Source: Bifidobacterium breve (GTDB lineage: Bacteria; Actinomycetota; Acidimicrobiia; Acidimicrobiales; Ilumatobacteraceae). Taken from it: a DNA stretch of 50,172 nt. The stretch spans positions 1-50,172 of the forward strand of contig CAMAWR010000014.1 of assembly GCA_945862045.1 (NCBI GenBank). Direction: 5' to 3'. How positions within the stretch are numbered: the stretch's first letter is position 1; each line of letters begins with the position of its first letter. Position numbers and translations under genes: made by a program. Shown here piece after piece: positions 8,258 to 16,732 of this stretch. Below the pieces are notes generated by a model that saw only the letters and a list, made by a program, of their open reading frames with translations, had not been told where the DNA came from and did not search any database.

Positions 8258-10021
8258 TTAGTTCGCTGGTTTAGGCAGCGTGCGCAAACCCAGTTCGAGC
8301 AATTGGGCAGGCTCGACGGGCCCGGGCGCATTGGTCATCGGGTCCATCCCTGATTGGGTCTTCGGGAATGCGATGACCTCACGAATGTTTTCTTCACCCG
8401 CCAGAATTGCCACGAGCCGATCGATGCCGAACGCAAAGCCACCGTGCGGTGGTGCGCCATATTTGAACGGCTGCAGAAAAAAGCCGAACTTACGGTCGGC
8501 CGTTTCATCGTCGATCCCCAACAGATGGAACACCCGGCGCTGCAACTCCGGCTCGTGAATTCGGATTGATCCCGAGCCCAATTCCCAGCCGTTCAGCACG
8601 AGGTCATAGGCGAGTGCCCGCACGTTGAGCGGATCGGTCTCCAGCTTGGCGAGGTCGTCGGGGTGCGGATGACAAAACGGATGATGCCCGGGTTGCGGCT
8701 TGTTCGTCGTGGGGTTCACACCGACGAACAGCGGGAAATCGACCACCCACACGTACCGATACGGCCCCTCGTGCACCGGCGGCCGCGCGATGTCGTTGCG
8801 CAACGTGCCCAACACCGTGCACGTGGTGCTCCACCCGTCGGCTACGAGCAGCAACAGGTCGCCGGTTGTCGCTCCGAGGGCGGTGATGAGCGCCGACTTC
8901 TCATCGTCGGACAAGAACTTGGCCACCGGCGAATCAAGCACCCCGGCCGCGCCGACTTTCATCCACACGAGACCCTTGGCCCCGCTTTGCTTGGCGCGAT
9001 CAGTGAGCTGGTCGAGTTTGTTGCGACCCATGGCGGCGGCCTCGGGGTAGGTTGCTGCGTCGACGCGCAGACCCTTGATCGATGCAGCGGTGGCGAATGC
9101 CTTGAATGCGGTGCTGGCGAACACGGCGGTGAGCTCCACCAATTCGAGCCCGAAACGCATGTCGGGTTTGTCCGAGCCGAAACGATTCATCGCATCGTGC
9201 CACGTGATGCGTTCGATTGGTGGTGGTGTGACGCCGGTGGCGGCGTGGGCGGCAGCCATCACCGCCTGTGAGATCGCGTGCAGCACGTCGTCTTTGTCGA
9301 CGAAACTCATCTCTGCATCGAGTTGGGTGAATTCGTACTGGCGGTCGGCGCGCAAATCCTCGTCGCGCAGACATCGGGCAATCTGGTAGTAGCGATCCAT
9401 GCCGGCCACCATGAGCAATTGCTTCCACAATTGGGGGGACTGCGGCAACGCATAGAACGAACCCGGTTCTTTGCGCGACGGTACGAGGAATTCGCGGGCA
9501 CCTTCGGGGGTCGACGGCATGAGCAGCGGTGTCTCGACCTCGACGAAACCCTGGGTCTCCATCGCGGTACGAATCGCCGAGTTGACACTCGCCCGCAGAC
9601 GCAGATTGCGCTGCATCCGCTCGCGACGAACGTCGAGGTAACGAAATTTCAGGCGAATATTTTCATCCACGTCATCGGCGCGCTGATCAATGGGAAATGG
9701 GGGTGGTTCGGCGGCATTCAACACGGTGAGCGAGCAGTTCGTCAGTTCAACCTCGCCGGTCGGCAGGTTGGTGTTCACGGTGCCGGTCGGCCGGGCCGTG
9801 ACCGTGCCCGTGATCTGCACGACCCACTCGCTGCGCGCCTCGGCACCGTCATCGATCACACACTGCATGACACCCGAGAAGTCGCGCAGGTCGATGAAGG
9901 CGAGCTTGTCGCCGTGTTCGCGACGACGCGACACCCAACCAGCCAAAGTGACCCGCGCACCGACGTTCGACGCATTCAGCTCTCCACAAACGTGGGTGCG
10001 CAGTGTGGTGGAGGTGGCCAT
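8258..10021 (-). CDS. aspS: Aspartyl-tRNA synthetase, probably non-discriminating (Asp/Asn)
   Basis: This 587-residue class II synthetase has an N-terminal OB-fold anticodon domain (TLAGWVSRRREHGDKLAFIDLRD). The catalytic core follows (QSPQLWKQLLMVAGMDRYYQIARCLRDEDLRADRQYEFTQLDAEMSF, split over motif 2), then the bacterial GAD insertion and motif 3 GFAFGIDRLVAIL. In the anticodon domain the residue after RRRE is His. From memory, His there marks non-discriminating enzymes that also charge tRNA-Asn, while discriminating enzymes such as E. coli's have Leu. That would require GatCAB elsewhere in the genome. It lies 6 bp downstream of hisS. Confidence 0.96.
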   Translation of the reverse strand: MATSTTLRTHVCGELNASNVGARVTLAGWVSRRREHGDKLAFIDLRDFSGVMQCVIDDGAEARSEWVVQITGTVTARPTGTVNTNLPTGEVELTNCSLTVLNAAEPPPFPIDQRADDVDENIRLKFRYLDVRRERMQRNLRLRASVNSAIRTAMETQGFVEVETPLLMPSTPEGAREFLVPSRKEPGSFYALPQSPQLWKQLLMVAGMDRYYQIARCLRDEDLRADRQYEFTQLDAEMSFVDKDDVLHAISQAVMAAAHAATGVTPPPIERITWHDAMNRFGSDKPDMRFGLELVELTAVFASTAFKAFATAASIKGLRVDAATYPEAAAMGRNKLDQLTDRAKQSGAKGLVWMKVGAAGVLDSPVAKFLSDDEKSALITALGATTGDLLLLVADGWSTTCTVLGTLRNDIARPPVHEGPYRYVWVVDFPLFVGVNPTTNKPQPGHHPFCHPHPDDLAKLETDPLNVRALAYDLVLNGWELGSGSIRIHEPELQRRVFHLLGIDDETADRKFGFFLQPFKYGAPPHGGFAFGIDRLVAILAGEENIREVIAFPKTQSGMDPMTNAPGPVEPAQLLELGLRTLPKPAN

Positions 10022-10027
10022 GACGAT

Positions 10028-11281
10028 CTAGCGGCCGAGCGCTTGACGCACGTGCGTGACGAGAGCGTCACGCTGCACCGTTTGCTGCGAACCGCCCTCC
10101 ATCGTACGGATGATTGCGGTCTTCGCCGAACGTTCGTCATCCCCGATGATGATGGCCAGTCGCGCACCGGCACGATCAGCCGACTTCATCTGCGCTTTCA
10201 TGCTGCGGTCGTCGTATGCGCGATCGGTACCGATGCCCGCACGACGCAGTTCGGTGCACACCGCACCTGCTTCACTGCCACCGGTGGCGTCGACCACGAA
10301 GACCTCCACCCGCGCGGCCGGTGCGCCGAACACGCCCTCGGCATCGCAGGCCAGAAGCGTGCGGTCCAAGCCCAGCGCAAAGCCGATGCCCGGCGTGTCG
10401 GGCCCGCCCAATTCGGCAACGAGACCGTCGTAGCGACCGCCACCACCGATTGCCGTGTGGGCCGCCACGAGCGAGGTCGAAACGAACTCGAACGTGGTGC
10501 GTCGGTAGTAGTCGAGCCCACGCACCAATCGATCGTTGACCACGAAGCCAACACCGCCGGCCAACAACGCCGACTGCACCGCCACGAAATGGGAGGCGGC
10601 TGCCTCGCTCAATTGATCGGCCATTCGCGGGGCGGCAGCGATGAGAGCGGCATCCTCGGGTCGCTTCGAATCGAGCACCCGCAGCGGGTTGCGTTCGAGC
10701 GTGGCCCGGCTTTCGGCTGACAGCGCATCACGGTGTGTCGAAAAGTGGGCGAGTAGCACGGCGGCGTAGCGATCCCGATCGCCGGAATCACCGAGCGAGT
10801 TGAGCGACAACTGTACGCCACGCAACCCGAGACGGCGGTAGAACTCGACCGCCAATGCAATGACTTCGGCATCAAGTTGCGGATCATCAACGCCGAGCAC
10901 CTCAACGCCGACCTGATCGAACTGGCGGTACCGACCCTGCTGTGGTTTTTCGTAGCGGAAGTTGGGGCCGGCGTACCAGACCTTCCACGGCGTTACCGGG
11001 CGGTGCTCGACGAAGGCGCGACAAACGCTGGCAGTTTGCTCCGGGCGCAGGGCGACACGACGGCCACCTTTGTCCTCGAAGTCGTACATTTCCTTGGTGA
11101 CGATCTCGGTCGTCTCCCCCACCCGCAGAAAGACCCCGAGATCCTCAAACATCGGCGGGATGATGTGCGCGAAACCCGCCGCTTCGACTACATCGGCGAA
11201 CACCTGCTGAAAACTCCGCCAACGTGCGGCATCGGGGGCGATGATGTCGCGGGTACCGGGACTAGTGGCGAAACTCGGCAC
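10028..11281 (-). CDS. hisS: Histidyl-tRNA synthetase
   Basis: The 417-residue class II enzyme charges tRNA-His. The N-terminus PGTRDI, motif 2 (RPEQTASVCRAFVEH and WYAGPNFRYEKPQQGRYRQFDQVGVE) and the histidine-specific motif RGLDYYRRTTFEF are all present. IGGGGRYDGL and an HGTP anticodon-binding domain close the protein. It starts with GTG at 11281. TAACCT, formed by the TAA stop of relA, lies exactly 6 nt before the GTG, so the gene may be read from a leaderless transcript although only 9 bp separate it from relA. Confidence 0.96.
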   Translation of the reverse strand: MPSFATSPGTRDIIAPDAARWRSFQQVFADVVEAAGFAHIIPPMFEDLGVFLRVGETTEIVTKEMYDFEDKGGRRVALRPEQTASVCRAFVEHRPVTPWKVWYAGPNFRYEKPQQGRYRQFDQVGVEVLGVDDPQLDAEVIALAVEFYRRLGLRGVQLSLNSLGDSGDRDRYAAVLLAHFSTHRDALSAESRATLERNPLRVLDSKRPEDAALIAAAPRMADQLSEAAASHFVAVQSALLAGGVGFVVNDRLVRGLDYYRRTTFEFVSTSLVAAHTAIGGGGRYDGLVAELGGPDTPGIGFALGLDRTLLACDAEGVFGAPAARVEVFVVDATGGSEAGAVCTELRRAGIGTDRAYDDRSMKAQMKSADRAGARLAIIIGDDERSAKTAIIRTMEGGSQQTVQRDALVTHVRQALGR

Positions 11282-11287
11282 GGCGCA

Positions 11288-11293
11288 AGGTTA
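11288..11293 (-). promoter_or_regulatory. Candidate leaderless -10 element TAACCT for hisS, overlapping relA stop
   Basis: TAACCT then TGCGCC then GTG: the hexamer ends 6 nt before the hisS start codon, and its TAA is the relA stop. The TANNNT match and spacing are seen; promoter activity is inferred from the known actinobacterial leaderless arrangement. Confidence 0.45.
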
Positions 11294-13543
11294 GTTCGCT
11301 GACGGATGCGAAGAACCGATATCCCCCGCATCAGCCGTGCCCGGTAGCAAACGATACGCGTCATACACACCATCGATTTTTTTGATGATCCGCAACATCG
11401 CCTGCAAATGGTTCGGGTCGGAGAACTCGAACTCAAAGCGCATGCGTGCCACCCGGTCGGAGCCTGTTTGTGTCGTGCACGAAACGATGTTCACCCGCTG
11501 ATCCGACAATGCGTTGGCGACATCGCGCAACAACCGTGTACGGTCGAGCGCCACGACTTCAACTGCGGCCACGAACGTGTCGTCGGCCGAGCGCCCCGCC
11601 CACTCGACGTCGATGATGCGAGCCGACTGTTCGGTCATGAGCGACATGGCGTTCGCGCAGTCGACCCGGTGCACCGTGACACCACGCCCGCGAGTGATGA
11701 ACCCCATGATCTCGTCACCGGGCACGGGCGTGCAGCACTTGGAAAGACGCACGAGGATGTCGTCGAGGCCCTCGACATACACCGAGTTCTTGGTTTTGGC
11801 GGCACTCGAACGGGTGCGCATCGCGGGCATTGCCACGCCCTCGCCGCTTGCGTCGGGTGAACGTAGCGCTTCCACGAGGCGTGCCACGAGCGGTCGCGCC
11901 GGCACTTTTTTCTGTCCGATTGCAGCGAGCAGCCCGTTGAGGTCGGCGTAGCCAAGCGATGCAATTTCGGCCGCCAATTCCGTCGAGGCCTCGACACGAC
12001 GCATGGACAACGCCACACGACGCAATTCTTCGACGAATTCATCGTGGCCCTCATCGACCATGTCCTCGAGTTGCTCGCGGGTCCACCACTGTTTGATCTT
12101 GTTCTTGGCTTTCGTCGACGCGACGAATTCCATCCAGCCCTGCGACGGCCCCGTGCCTTCGGCCTTCGAGGTCAGCACCTCACAGGTGTCACCCGAGGCA
12201 AGTTGATAATGCAGCGCCACGAGCCGACCATTCACTCGCGCACCAACGCATGAATGACCAACCTCGGTGTGCACCGCGTAGGCAAAGTCGACCGGTGTGG
12301 ATTTGAGCGGTAGTGAGACAACGCGTCCTTTGGGGGTGAAGACGAACACTTCATCTTGTTCGAGGTCGGTCTTGAGACCTTCCAAGAATTGGCGCGGATC
12401 GGAGATTTCGCTCTGCCAGTCGATGATGCGGTTGAGCCACTCGACTTCCTGGGGTGTGGCGGCATCCTTGTACGCCCAGTGCGACGCAACACCCCACTCG
12501 GCGCGTTGATGCATGTCGCGCGAACGAATCTGCACCTCGATGGTCTTGCCATCCGGGCCGATCACGGTCGTGTGCAACGACTGGTACAGGTTGAACTTGG
12601 GCATTGCGATGTAGTCCTTGAATCGTCCGACGACCGGCTTCCAGTGCCCATGGATCACGCCGAGTGCCGCATAGCAATTGCGCACGTCGTCAACCACGAT
12701 TCGAACCGCCATCAAATCGAAGATGTCGTCAAACTCGCGACCCTTTTGCACCATCTTTTCGTAGATGCTCCACAGATGTTTGCCGCGTGACGTGAGTTCC
12801 GACTTGATTTTTACCCCGGTCAACATTTTTTCGACCTGACCAAGCACCCGCGCGAGGTAGACGTTGCGCTCGGGGGCGCGGGTCGAGACGAGATGTTCGA
12901 CTTCGGCGTAACGCTTCGGGTAGAGCGCGGCAAAGGCCAGATCTTCGAGCTGCTGTTTGATTTCTTGCATGCCGAGGCGGTGCGCCAACGGTGCATAGAT
13001 GTCGAGTGTTTCTTGCGCGACGCGTTGCTGTTTGTCCGGCGAACTCGACGCCAATGTGCGCATGTTGTGCAGGCGGTCAGCCAGCTTGATGATGAGCACC
13101 CGCAGGTCGCGCGCCATCGCTACGAGCATCTTGCGCATCGTGGCGGCCTGCTGGGCTTCTTGTGAATCGAATTGCAACCGGTCGAGTTTGGTGACACCAT
13201 CGACGATGGCGGCCACTTCTTCGCCGAAGACCTGGCTGATATCAGCGAGCGTCAGCTCGGTGTCTTCGACCGCATCGTGCAGGAGCGCAGCGACGATCGA
13301 TGCTTCATCGAGACCGATATCGGCGACCACGCTCGCGACGGCAACCGGGTGCGTGATGTACGACTCGCCAGTGGTGCGGGTTTGGTGACGATGCGCCTCG
13401 CGGGAGGTGTCGTAGGCGCGATTGATCGCCGTCACGGAGCCCTTCGGATGGCTGCGCTTATACGCAGCAAGCAGCGGGGCAAGTTCGTGCACCGTCGCGG
13501 ATTGTTGGCGCCGCCATGGAAGTACCCGAGAACCAGTCGCCAT
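11291..13543 (-). CDS. relA: Bifunctional (p)ppGpp synthetase/hydrolase
   Basis: The 750-residue Rel protein makes and degrades (p)ppGpp in the stringent response. The HD hydrolase domain has ALLHDAVEDTELT and KLADRLHNMRTL. The synthetase domain has DIFDLMAVRIVVD, RFKDYIAMPKFNLYQSLHTTV and IEVQIRS; RFKD is the RXKD form found in bifunctional enzymes. A TGS domain (FVFTPKGRVVSLP), a conserved CCTPVPGDEIMGFITRGRG region and a C-terminal ACT domain follow. Both catalytic motifs are intact. TAGACT lies exactly 6 nt before the ATG, 30 bp after secF ends, which suggests a promoter of its own. Confidence 0.97.
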   Translation of the reverse strand: MATGSRVLPWRRQQSATVHELAPLLAAYKRSHPKGSVTAINRAYDTSREAHRHQTRTTGESYITHPVAVASVVADIGLDEASIVAALLHDAVEDTELTLADISQVFGEEVAAIVDGVTKLDRLQFDSQEAQQAATMRKMLVAMARDLRVLIIKLADRLHNMRTLASSSPDKQQRVAQETLDIYAPLAHRLGMQEIKQQLEDLAFAALYPKRYAEVEHLVSTRAPERNVYLARVLGQVEKMLTGVKIKSELTSRGKHLWSIYEKMVQKGREFDDIFDLMAVRIVVDDVRNCYAALGVIHGHWKPVVGRFKDYIAMPKFNLYQSLHTTVIGPDGKTIEVQIRSRDMHQRAEWGVASHWAYKDAATPQEVEWLNRIIDWQSEISDPRQFLEGLKTDLEQDEVFVFTPKGRVVSLPLKSTPVDFAYAVHTEVGHSCVGARVNGRLVALHYQLASGDTCEVLTSKAEGTGPSQGWMEFVASTKAKNKIKQWWTREQLEDMVDEGHDEFVEELRRVALSMRRVEASTELAAEIASLGYADLNGLLAAIGQKKVPARPLVARLVEALRSPDASGEGVAMPAMRTRSSAAKTKNSVYVEGLDDILVRLSKCCTPVPGDEIMGFITRGRGVTVHRVDCANAMSLMTEQSARIIDVEWAGRSADDTFVAAVEVVALDRTRLLRDVANALSDQRVNIVSCTTQTGSDRVARMRFEFEFSDPNHLQAMLRIIKKIDGVYDAYRLLPGTADAGDIGSSHPSAN

Positions 13544-13549
13544 AACCGA

Positions 13550-13555
13550 AGTCTA
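13550..13555 (-). promoter_or_regulatory. Candidate leaderless -10 element TAGACT for relA
   Basis: TAGACT then TCGGTT then ATG: a TANNNT hexamer 6 nt before the relA start codon, within the 30-bp gap after secF. No Shine-Dalgarno sequence is visible there. Function is inferred from position. Confidence 0.5.
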
Positions 13556-13573
13556 CGAATGCGATCTGGGCAA

Positions 13574-14695
13574 CTACCTGCGGCGACGTTTGCGCGGTCG
13601 GGGTGGGTGCGTCAGTGCACCGCTCGACGTGTTCTTTGCCACTGACGACTCCCCCGCAGCCTGACTATCGGCGGCGGCTTTTTGTGCCGCACGTGTCGTG
13701 GTGTGTTCATATAGTGCGGCCATTTCGGCACCTTGGGCGATCTGTGAGGCCACTCCTGAGTACTTCTGTTCGCGGTTCTTGAACACGCCAAACAGTGGCG
13801 TAGCGATGAAAATCGACGAGTAGGTGCCCGTGAGCATGCCAACGAGGAGTGCAATCGCGAATGCACGCAGGCTGGTCGCCCCGAGGATGACAGCTCCGAC
13901 CACGAGCAGTGAGACCACCGGCAAGGCCGACGACAGGGTCGTGTTCAACGACCGCGCCAGCACCTGATTGGACGAAACGTTCACGATGTTGCCCATGGAC
14001 ATGCGCGAGGTGGCGAAGCGATCGATGTTCTCACGCACTTTGTCGAACACCACCACGGTGTCGTACAGCGAGTAACCGAGGATGGTCAGGAAGGCAACCA
14101 CCGTTGCTGGTGTAACTTCAAAGCGGAACAACGCATAGATGCCGACCGACACCAGCACGTCGTGCGCCATGGCGGCAATGGCGGCGAGTGCCATCTTCCA
14201 CTCGAAGCGCCAGGCGATGTACAGGGACACGAGCACGAAAAATACGAGCAGCGCACGAATGGCTTTGATGGTGATACTGCGACCCCACGAGGAGCTCACG
14301 GCGGCAACGTTGACTTCCTGTCCTTCGATACCTGCTTGTTCTGCCAGTGCGGTTTGTACGGCGGCACGAATGGCATCGGTTTGATCGCCCACCTGCACAC
14401 GAATACGTTCACCATTGGCACCCTGCAACGTCTGCAGTTTGGCGTTGGCAGTGTCGATGCCGTTTGCTTCAAGCACCCCGCGCACCGCGTCGGCATCGAG
14501 CGTTGCGGTCGCTGGTACCTCCCATGCCACACCACCACGAAAGTCGATGCCGAGGTTCAGCCCGCCGATGATCAGCACCAAGACGGTGACGAGCATGAAC
14601 ATACCCGAGACGATGAACGCCGGTCGCCGCTTGCTGTAGTAATCGACGGTGGTTTCCCCGCGATAGAGGCGACCGAATGCACCAGCGATGGTCAT
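13574..14695 (-). CDS. secF: Protein translocase subunit SecF
   Basis: The 373-residue membrane protein works with SecD and YajC to pull exported proteins through SecYEG using the proton gradient. It has a first membrane helix (FIVSGMFMLVTVLVLIIGG), the LGIDFRGGVAWEV motif, a periplasmic domain and five further helices. GYSLYDTVVVFDKVREN is the hallmark D-T-V-V-F-D segment. A hydrophilic C-terminal tail ends in basic residues. ATG 14695 overlaps the secD TGA as ATGA. A longer frame reaches 14878 but lies inside secD and lacks similarity. Confidence 0.96.
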   Translation of the reverse strand: MTIAGAFGRLYRGETTVDYYSKRRPAFIVSGMFMLVTVLVLIIGGLNLGIDFRGGVAWEVPATATLDADAVRGVLEANGIDTANAKLQTLQGANGERIRVQVGDQTDAIRAAVQTALAEQAGIEGQEVNVAAVSSSWGRSITIKAIRALLVFFVLVSLYIAWRFEWKMALAAIAAMAHDVLVSVGIYALFRFEVTPATVVAFLTILGYSLYDTVVVFDKVRENIDRFATSRMSMGNIVNVSSNQVLARSLNTTLSSALPVVSLLVVGAVILGATSLRAFAIALLVGMLTGTYSSIFIATPLFGVFKNREQKYSGVASQIAQGAEMAALYEHTTTRAAQKAAADSQAAGESSVAKNTSSGALTHPPRPRKRRRR

Positions 14696-16230
14696 GACGT
14701 GCCCTCCGTGATCTTTGGTGGCTTGATACCCAACATCGAGCGGTTCACCATGAACTTGCTGCGCGCCAACAACAACATTGCCGGCCGGGTGAAGAACCAG
14801 ACGATCATCACGTCGGCAAGCGTGGCCAAACCGAGGAAGAAGGCAAAGCCGCGCACCGAGCCGACGGTCAACCACCACAACACGGCAGCCGCCAGGAACG
14901 ACACGGTGTCGGCGGCCAGCACCGTGCGCCAGGCACCTTCAAAACTGCGCTGCGCAGAGTTGCGCAACGTGCGACCCGACGACAGTTCGTCCTTCAGTCG
15001 CTCAAAGAACACGATGTAGGAGTCGACGGCGATACCGATCGACACGATGATGCCGGCAATCCCCGCGAGTGACAGGGCGAGTCCATTGGTCTTGGAAAGA
15101 TACGTGATGATTGAGAACTGGATACCGATCGACACCGCGAGACCAACGAACACGATGACGGCCACGAAGCGGTAATACGCGAGCATCAACAAAAATACGA
15201 GTGCCAAACCAACGAGACCCGAGATGAGTGCAGCCCGCAACGAGTCGGTGCCCAGCGTTGGCGACACCGTCTGCACCTGCGACACGGCGAACTTCACGGG
15301 TACCGCGCCGAATTCAAGGATTTTGGCCAGGTCACGGGCCTCCTGTTCGGTGAAATCACCGGTAATTTGCACCTCGCCCCCAGCAAAAATTGCTTCTTGC
15401 ACGACAGGTGCCGAAATAACTTCGCCGTCGAGCACGATGGCGATTTGTGCGGTCGGACAGCTGTTGTCGCGGCTGTAGCAACGTGCCGTCAGTGCGTTCC
15501 ATAAGTCGGCACCTGCTGCCCCGCCACGCAACTGCACGACGACCGACCAGTTGGCACCCTGAATATTCGCCGACGCATTATTTTCAAAAACAAGACCAGT
15601 TGCGGCGACCGGGCCGACGAGATATCCGGCACCGTCGCGGCCGAGCAACACCTCAGCGCCTGCTGGCAATTCGGTTTGTGGTGCTGCATCGATCGGTACA
15701 GGCGTTGCACCGCCTGGAACCGTCGTGTCGACCATCGGCCGAGGCCCGCGCGACTCACCAGGCCCACCTTCACTCGGCAGGTTTTCAGCAGGCACGGTTG
15801 TTGCCGACGGCACGGTTGTTGCTGTGGGCACGGTTGTTGCCGACGGCACGGTCGTCGAACCTTGTCCGGCAGTGGGGTCAATGGTGCCTGATTGCAACAC
15901 GGGTCGCAGCTGCAGATCTCCGGTGCGACCGACAAGGTCAAGAGCGCGTTGTTGGTCCTTGACTCCTGGCAGGTTGATGACGACGGTGTCGCCCTGGCGA
16001 ATGATTTCTGGTTCTGCCACGCCGATTGCGTCGACGCGCGAACGGATGATTTCGACGGCAACATCCAGTGATGGTGCGTCGTAGTCGCCCTCAGGTTGCA
16101 GGGTGATTGATGCACCACCCTGGAGGTCAAGACCGAGCGACGGCGTGTTGCCCGCGCCAACGGTGAGCCCCACCGCAACGGCGGCAACGAGCATGATGCC
16201 GACGAGTGACGCGAGCAGACGGCGGTTCAT
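14692..16230 (-). CDS. secD: Protein translocase subunit SecD
   Basis: SecD (512 residues) is the large RND-type partner of SecF. It has an N-terminal membrane helix, then LGLDLQGGASITL, a first periplasmic domain with IIRSRVDAIGVAEPEI and VVINLPGVKD, and the C-terminal helices with GIIVSIGIAVDSYIVFFERLKDE. Between the two halves of the periplasmic domain, at about residues 123-175, lies a Thr/Pro/Val-rich linker built partly from four 18-bp repeats. This low-complexity insertion is longer than in E. coli, although actinobacterial SecD proteins often carry a variable insert here. It is 69 bp downstream of yajC. Confidence 0.96.
   Translation of the reverse strand: MNRRLLASLVGIMLVAAVAVGLTVGAGNTPSLGLDLQGGASITLQPEGDYDAPSLDVAVEIIRSRVDAIGVAEPEIIRQGDTVVINLPGVKDQQRALDLVGRTGDLQLRPVLQSGTIDPTAGQGSTTVPSATTVPTATTVPSATTVPAENLPSEGGPGESRGPRPMVDTTVPGGATPVPIDAAPQTELPAGAEVLLGRDGAGYLVGPVAATGLVFENNASANIQGANWSVVVQLRGGAAGADLWNALTARCYSRDNSCPTAQIAIVLDGEVISAPVVQEAIFAGGEVQITGDFTEQEARDLAKILEFGAVPVKFAVSQVQTVSPTLGTDSLRAALISGLVGLALVFLLMLAYYRFVAVIVFVGLAVSIGIQFSIITYLSKTNGLALSLAGIAGIIVSIGIAVDSYIVFFERLKDELSSGRTLRNSAQRSFEGAWRTVLAADTVSFLAAAVLWWLTVGSVRGFAFFLGLATLADVMIVWFFTRPAMLLLARSKFMVNRSMLGIKPPKITEGTS
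15791..15862. repeat. Four 18-bp tandem repeats in the SecD linker
   Basis: Four consecutive 18-bp units begin GGCACGGTTGTTGC on the plus strand (15791, 15809, 15827) or GGCACGGTCGTCG (15845). Units 1 and 3 are identical. They encode the repeated ATTVPS-like hexapeptide of the SecD linker. The repeat keeps frame and could vary in copy number without disrupting secD. Confidence 0.85.
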
Positions 16231-16299
16231 GCAGCGACGGACACCATTACATCAACCACATCGACCTTGGCCACAACAACTTCGGCGGCTGCCAGGTTG

Positions 16300-16710
16300 C
16301 TACTGCTTGTCCTTGTCCGACGTTGGTTCGGTGTTCGCGTCGGCAATCTTCTCGGCCTTCTTCGACTTTTTCGGTGCCTTCGGCACCACAATCGCCGTTC
16401 CATCCAGATTCACCTTGCTGCCGACGGAGCCCTTCATGACCTGCACCTGCACACCCTCGGCGATTTCCACCCACAAGAAACGGTCTTCGATACCCGTCAC
16501 CACACCGAGGATGCCGTTGGTCAACAGCACGGAATCGTTGATTTGAATCGCACCCTGCAATGCCGCGGCATCTTTTTGGCGCTTGCGCTGTGGTCGCAGG
16601 AGCAAGAAGTACATCACCACGAAAATGAGGACGAGAGGGAGCAATCCGAGGATTCCTGATCCGGATGACTTTGCGGCTTGATGGGAGTCGGCGATGATGA
16701 GGCTGAACAT
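16300..16710 (-). CDS. yajC: Preprotein translocase subunit YajC
   Basis: This 136-residue accessory subunit of the SecDF complex has one membrane helix (LGLLPLVLIFVVMYFLLL) directly followed by RPQRKRQK, the YajC signature. A small globular part (DSVLLTNGILGVVTGI) and a lysine-rich C-terminus follow. The start is ATG 16710; upstream in-frame sequence lacks family similarity. It lies 22 bp after tgt in the order queA-tgt-yajC-secD-secF shared by many bacterial phyla. TAGTGT lies 8 nt before the start. Confidence 0.93.
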   Translation of the reverse strand: MFSLIIADSHQAAKSSGSGILGLLPLVLIFVVMYFLLLRPQRKRQKDAAALQGAIQINDSVLLTNGILGVVTGIEDRFLWVEIAEGVQVQVMKGSVGSKVNLDGTAIVVPKAPKKSKKAEKIADANTEPTSDKDKQ

Positions 16711-16718
16711 GGCAAATG

Positions 16719-16724
16719 ACACTA
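16719..16724 (-). promoter_or_regulatory. Candidate -10 element TAGTGT for yajC
   Basis: TAGTGT lies 8 nt before the yajC ATG, in the 22-bp gap after tgt. This is slightly farther than the 6-7 nt seen at other starts in the window. Function is inferred. Confidence 0.3.
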
Positions 16725-16732
16725 CCGTCGCG

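Noticed and set aside
9278-10720. A 480-codon open frame on the plus strand across aspS and hisS
   Set aside because: It lies antisense to two certain synthetase genes, has low-complexity His/Arg-rich composition and no recognisable motif. Long antisense frames are common in GC-rich DNA.
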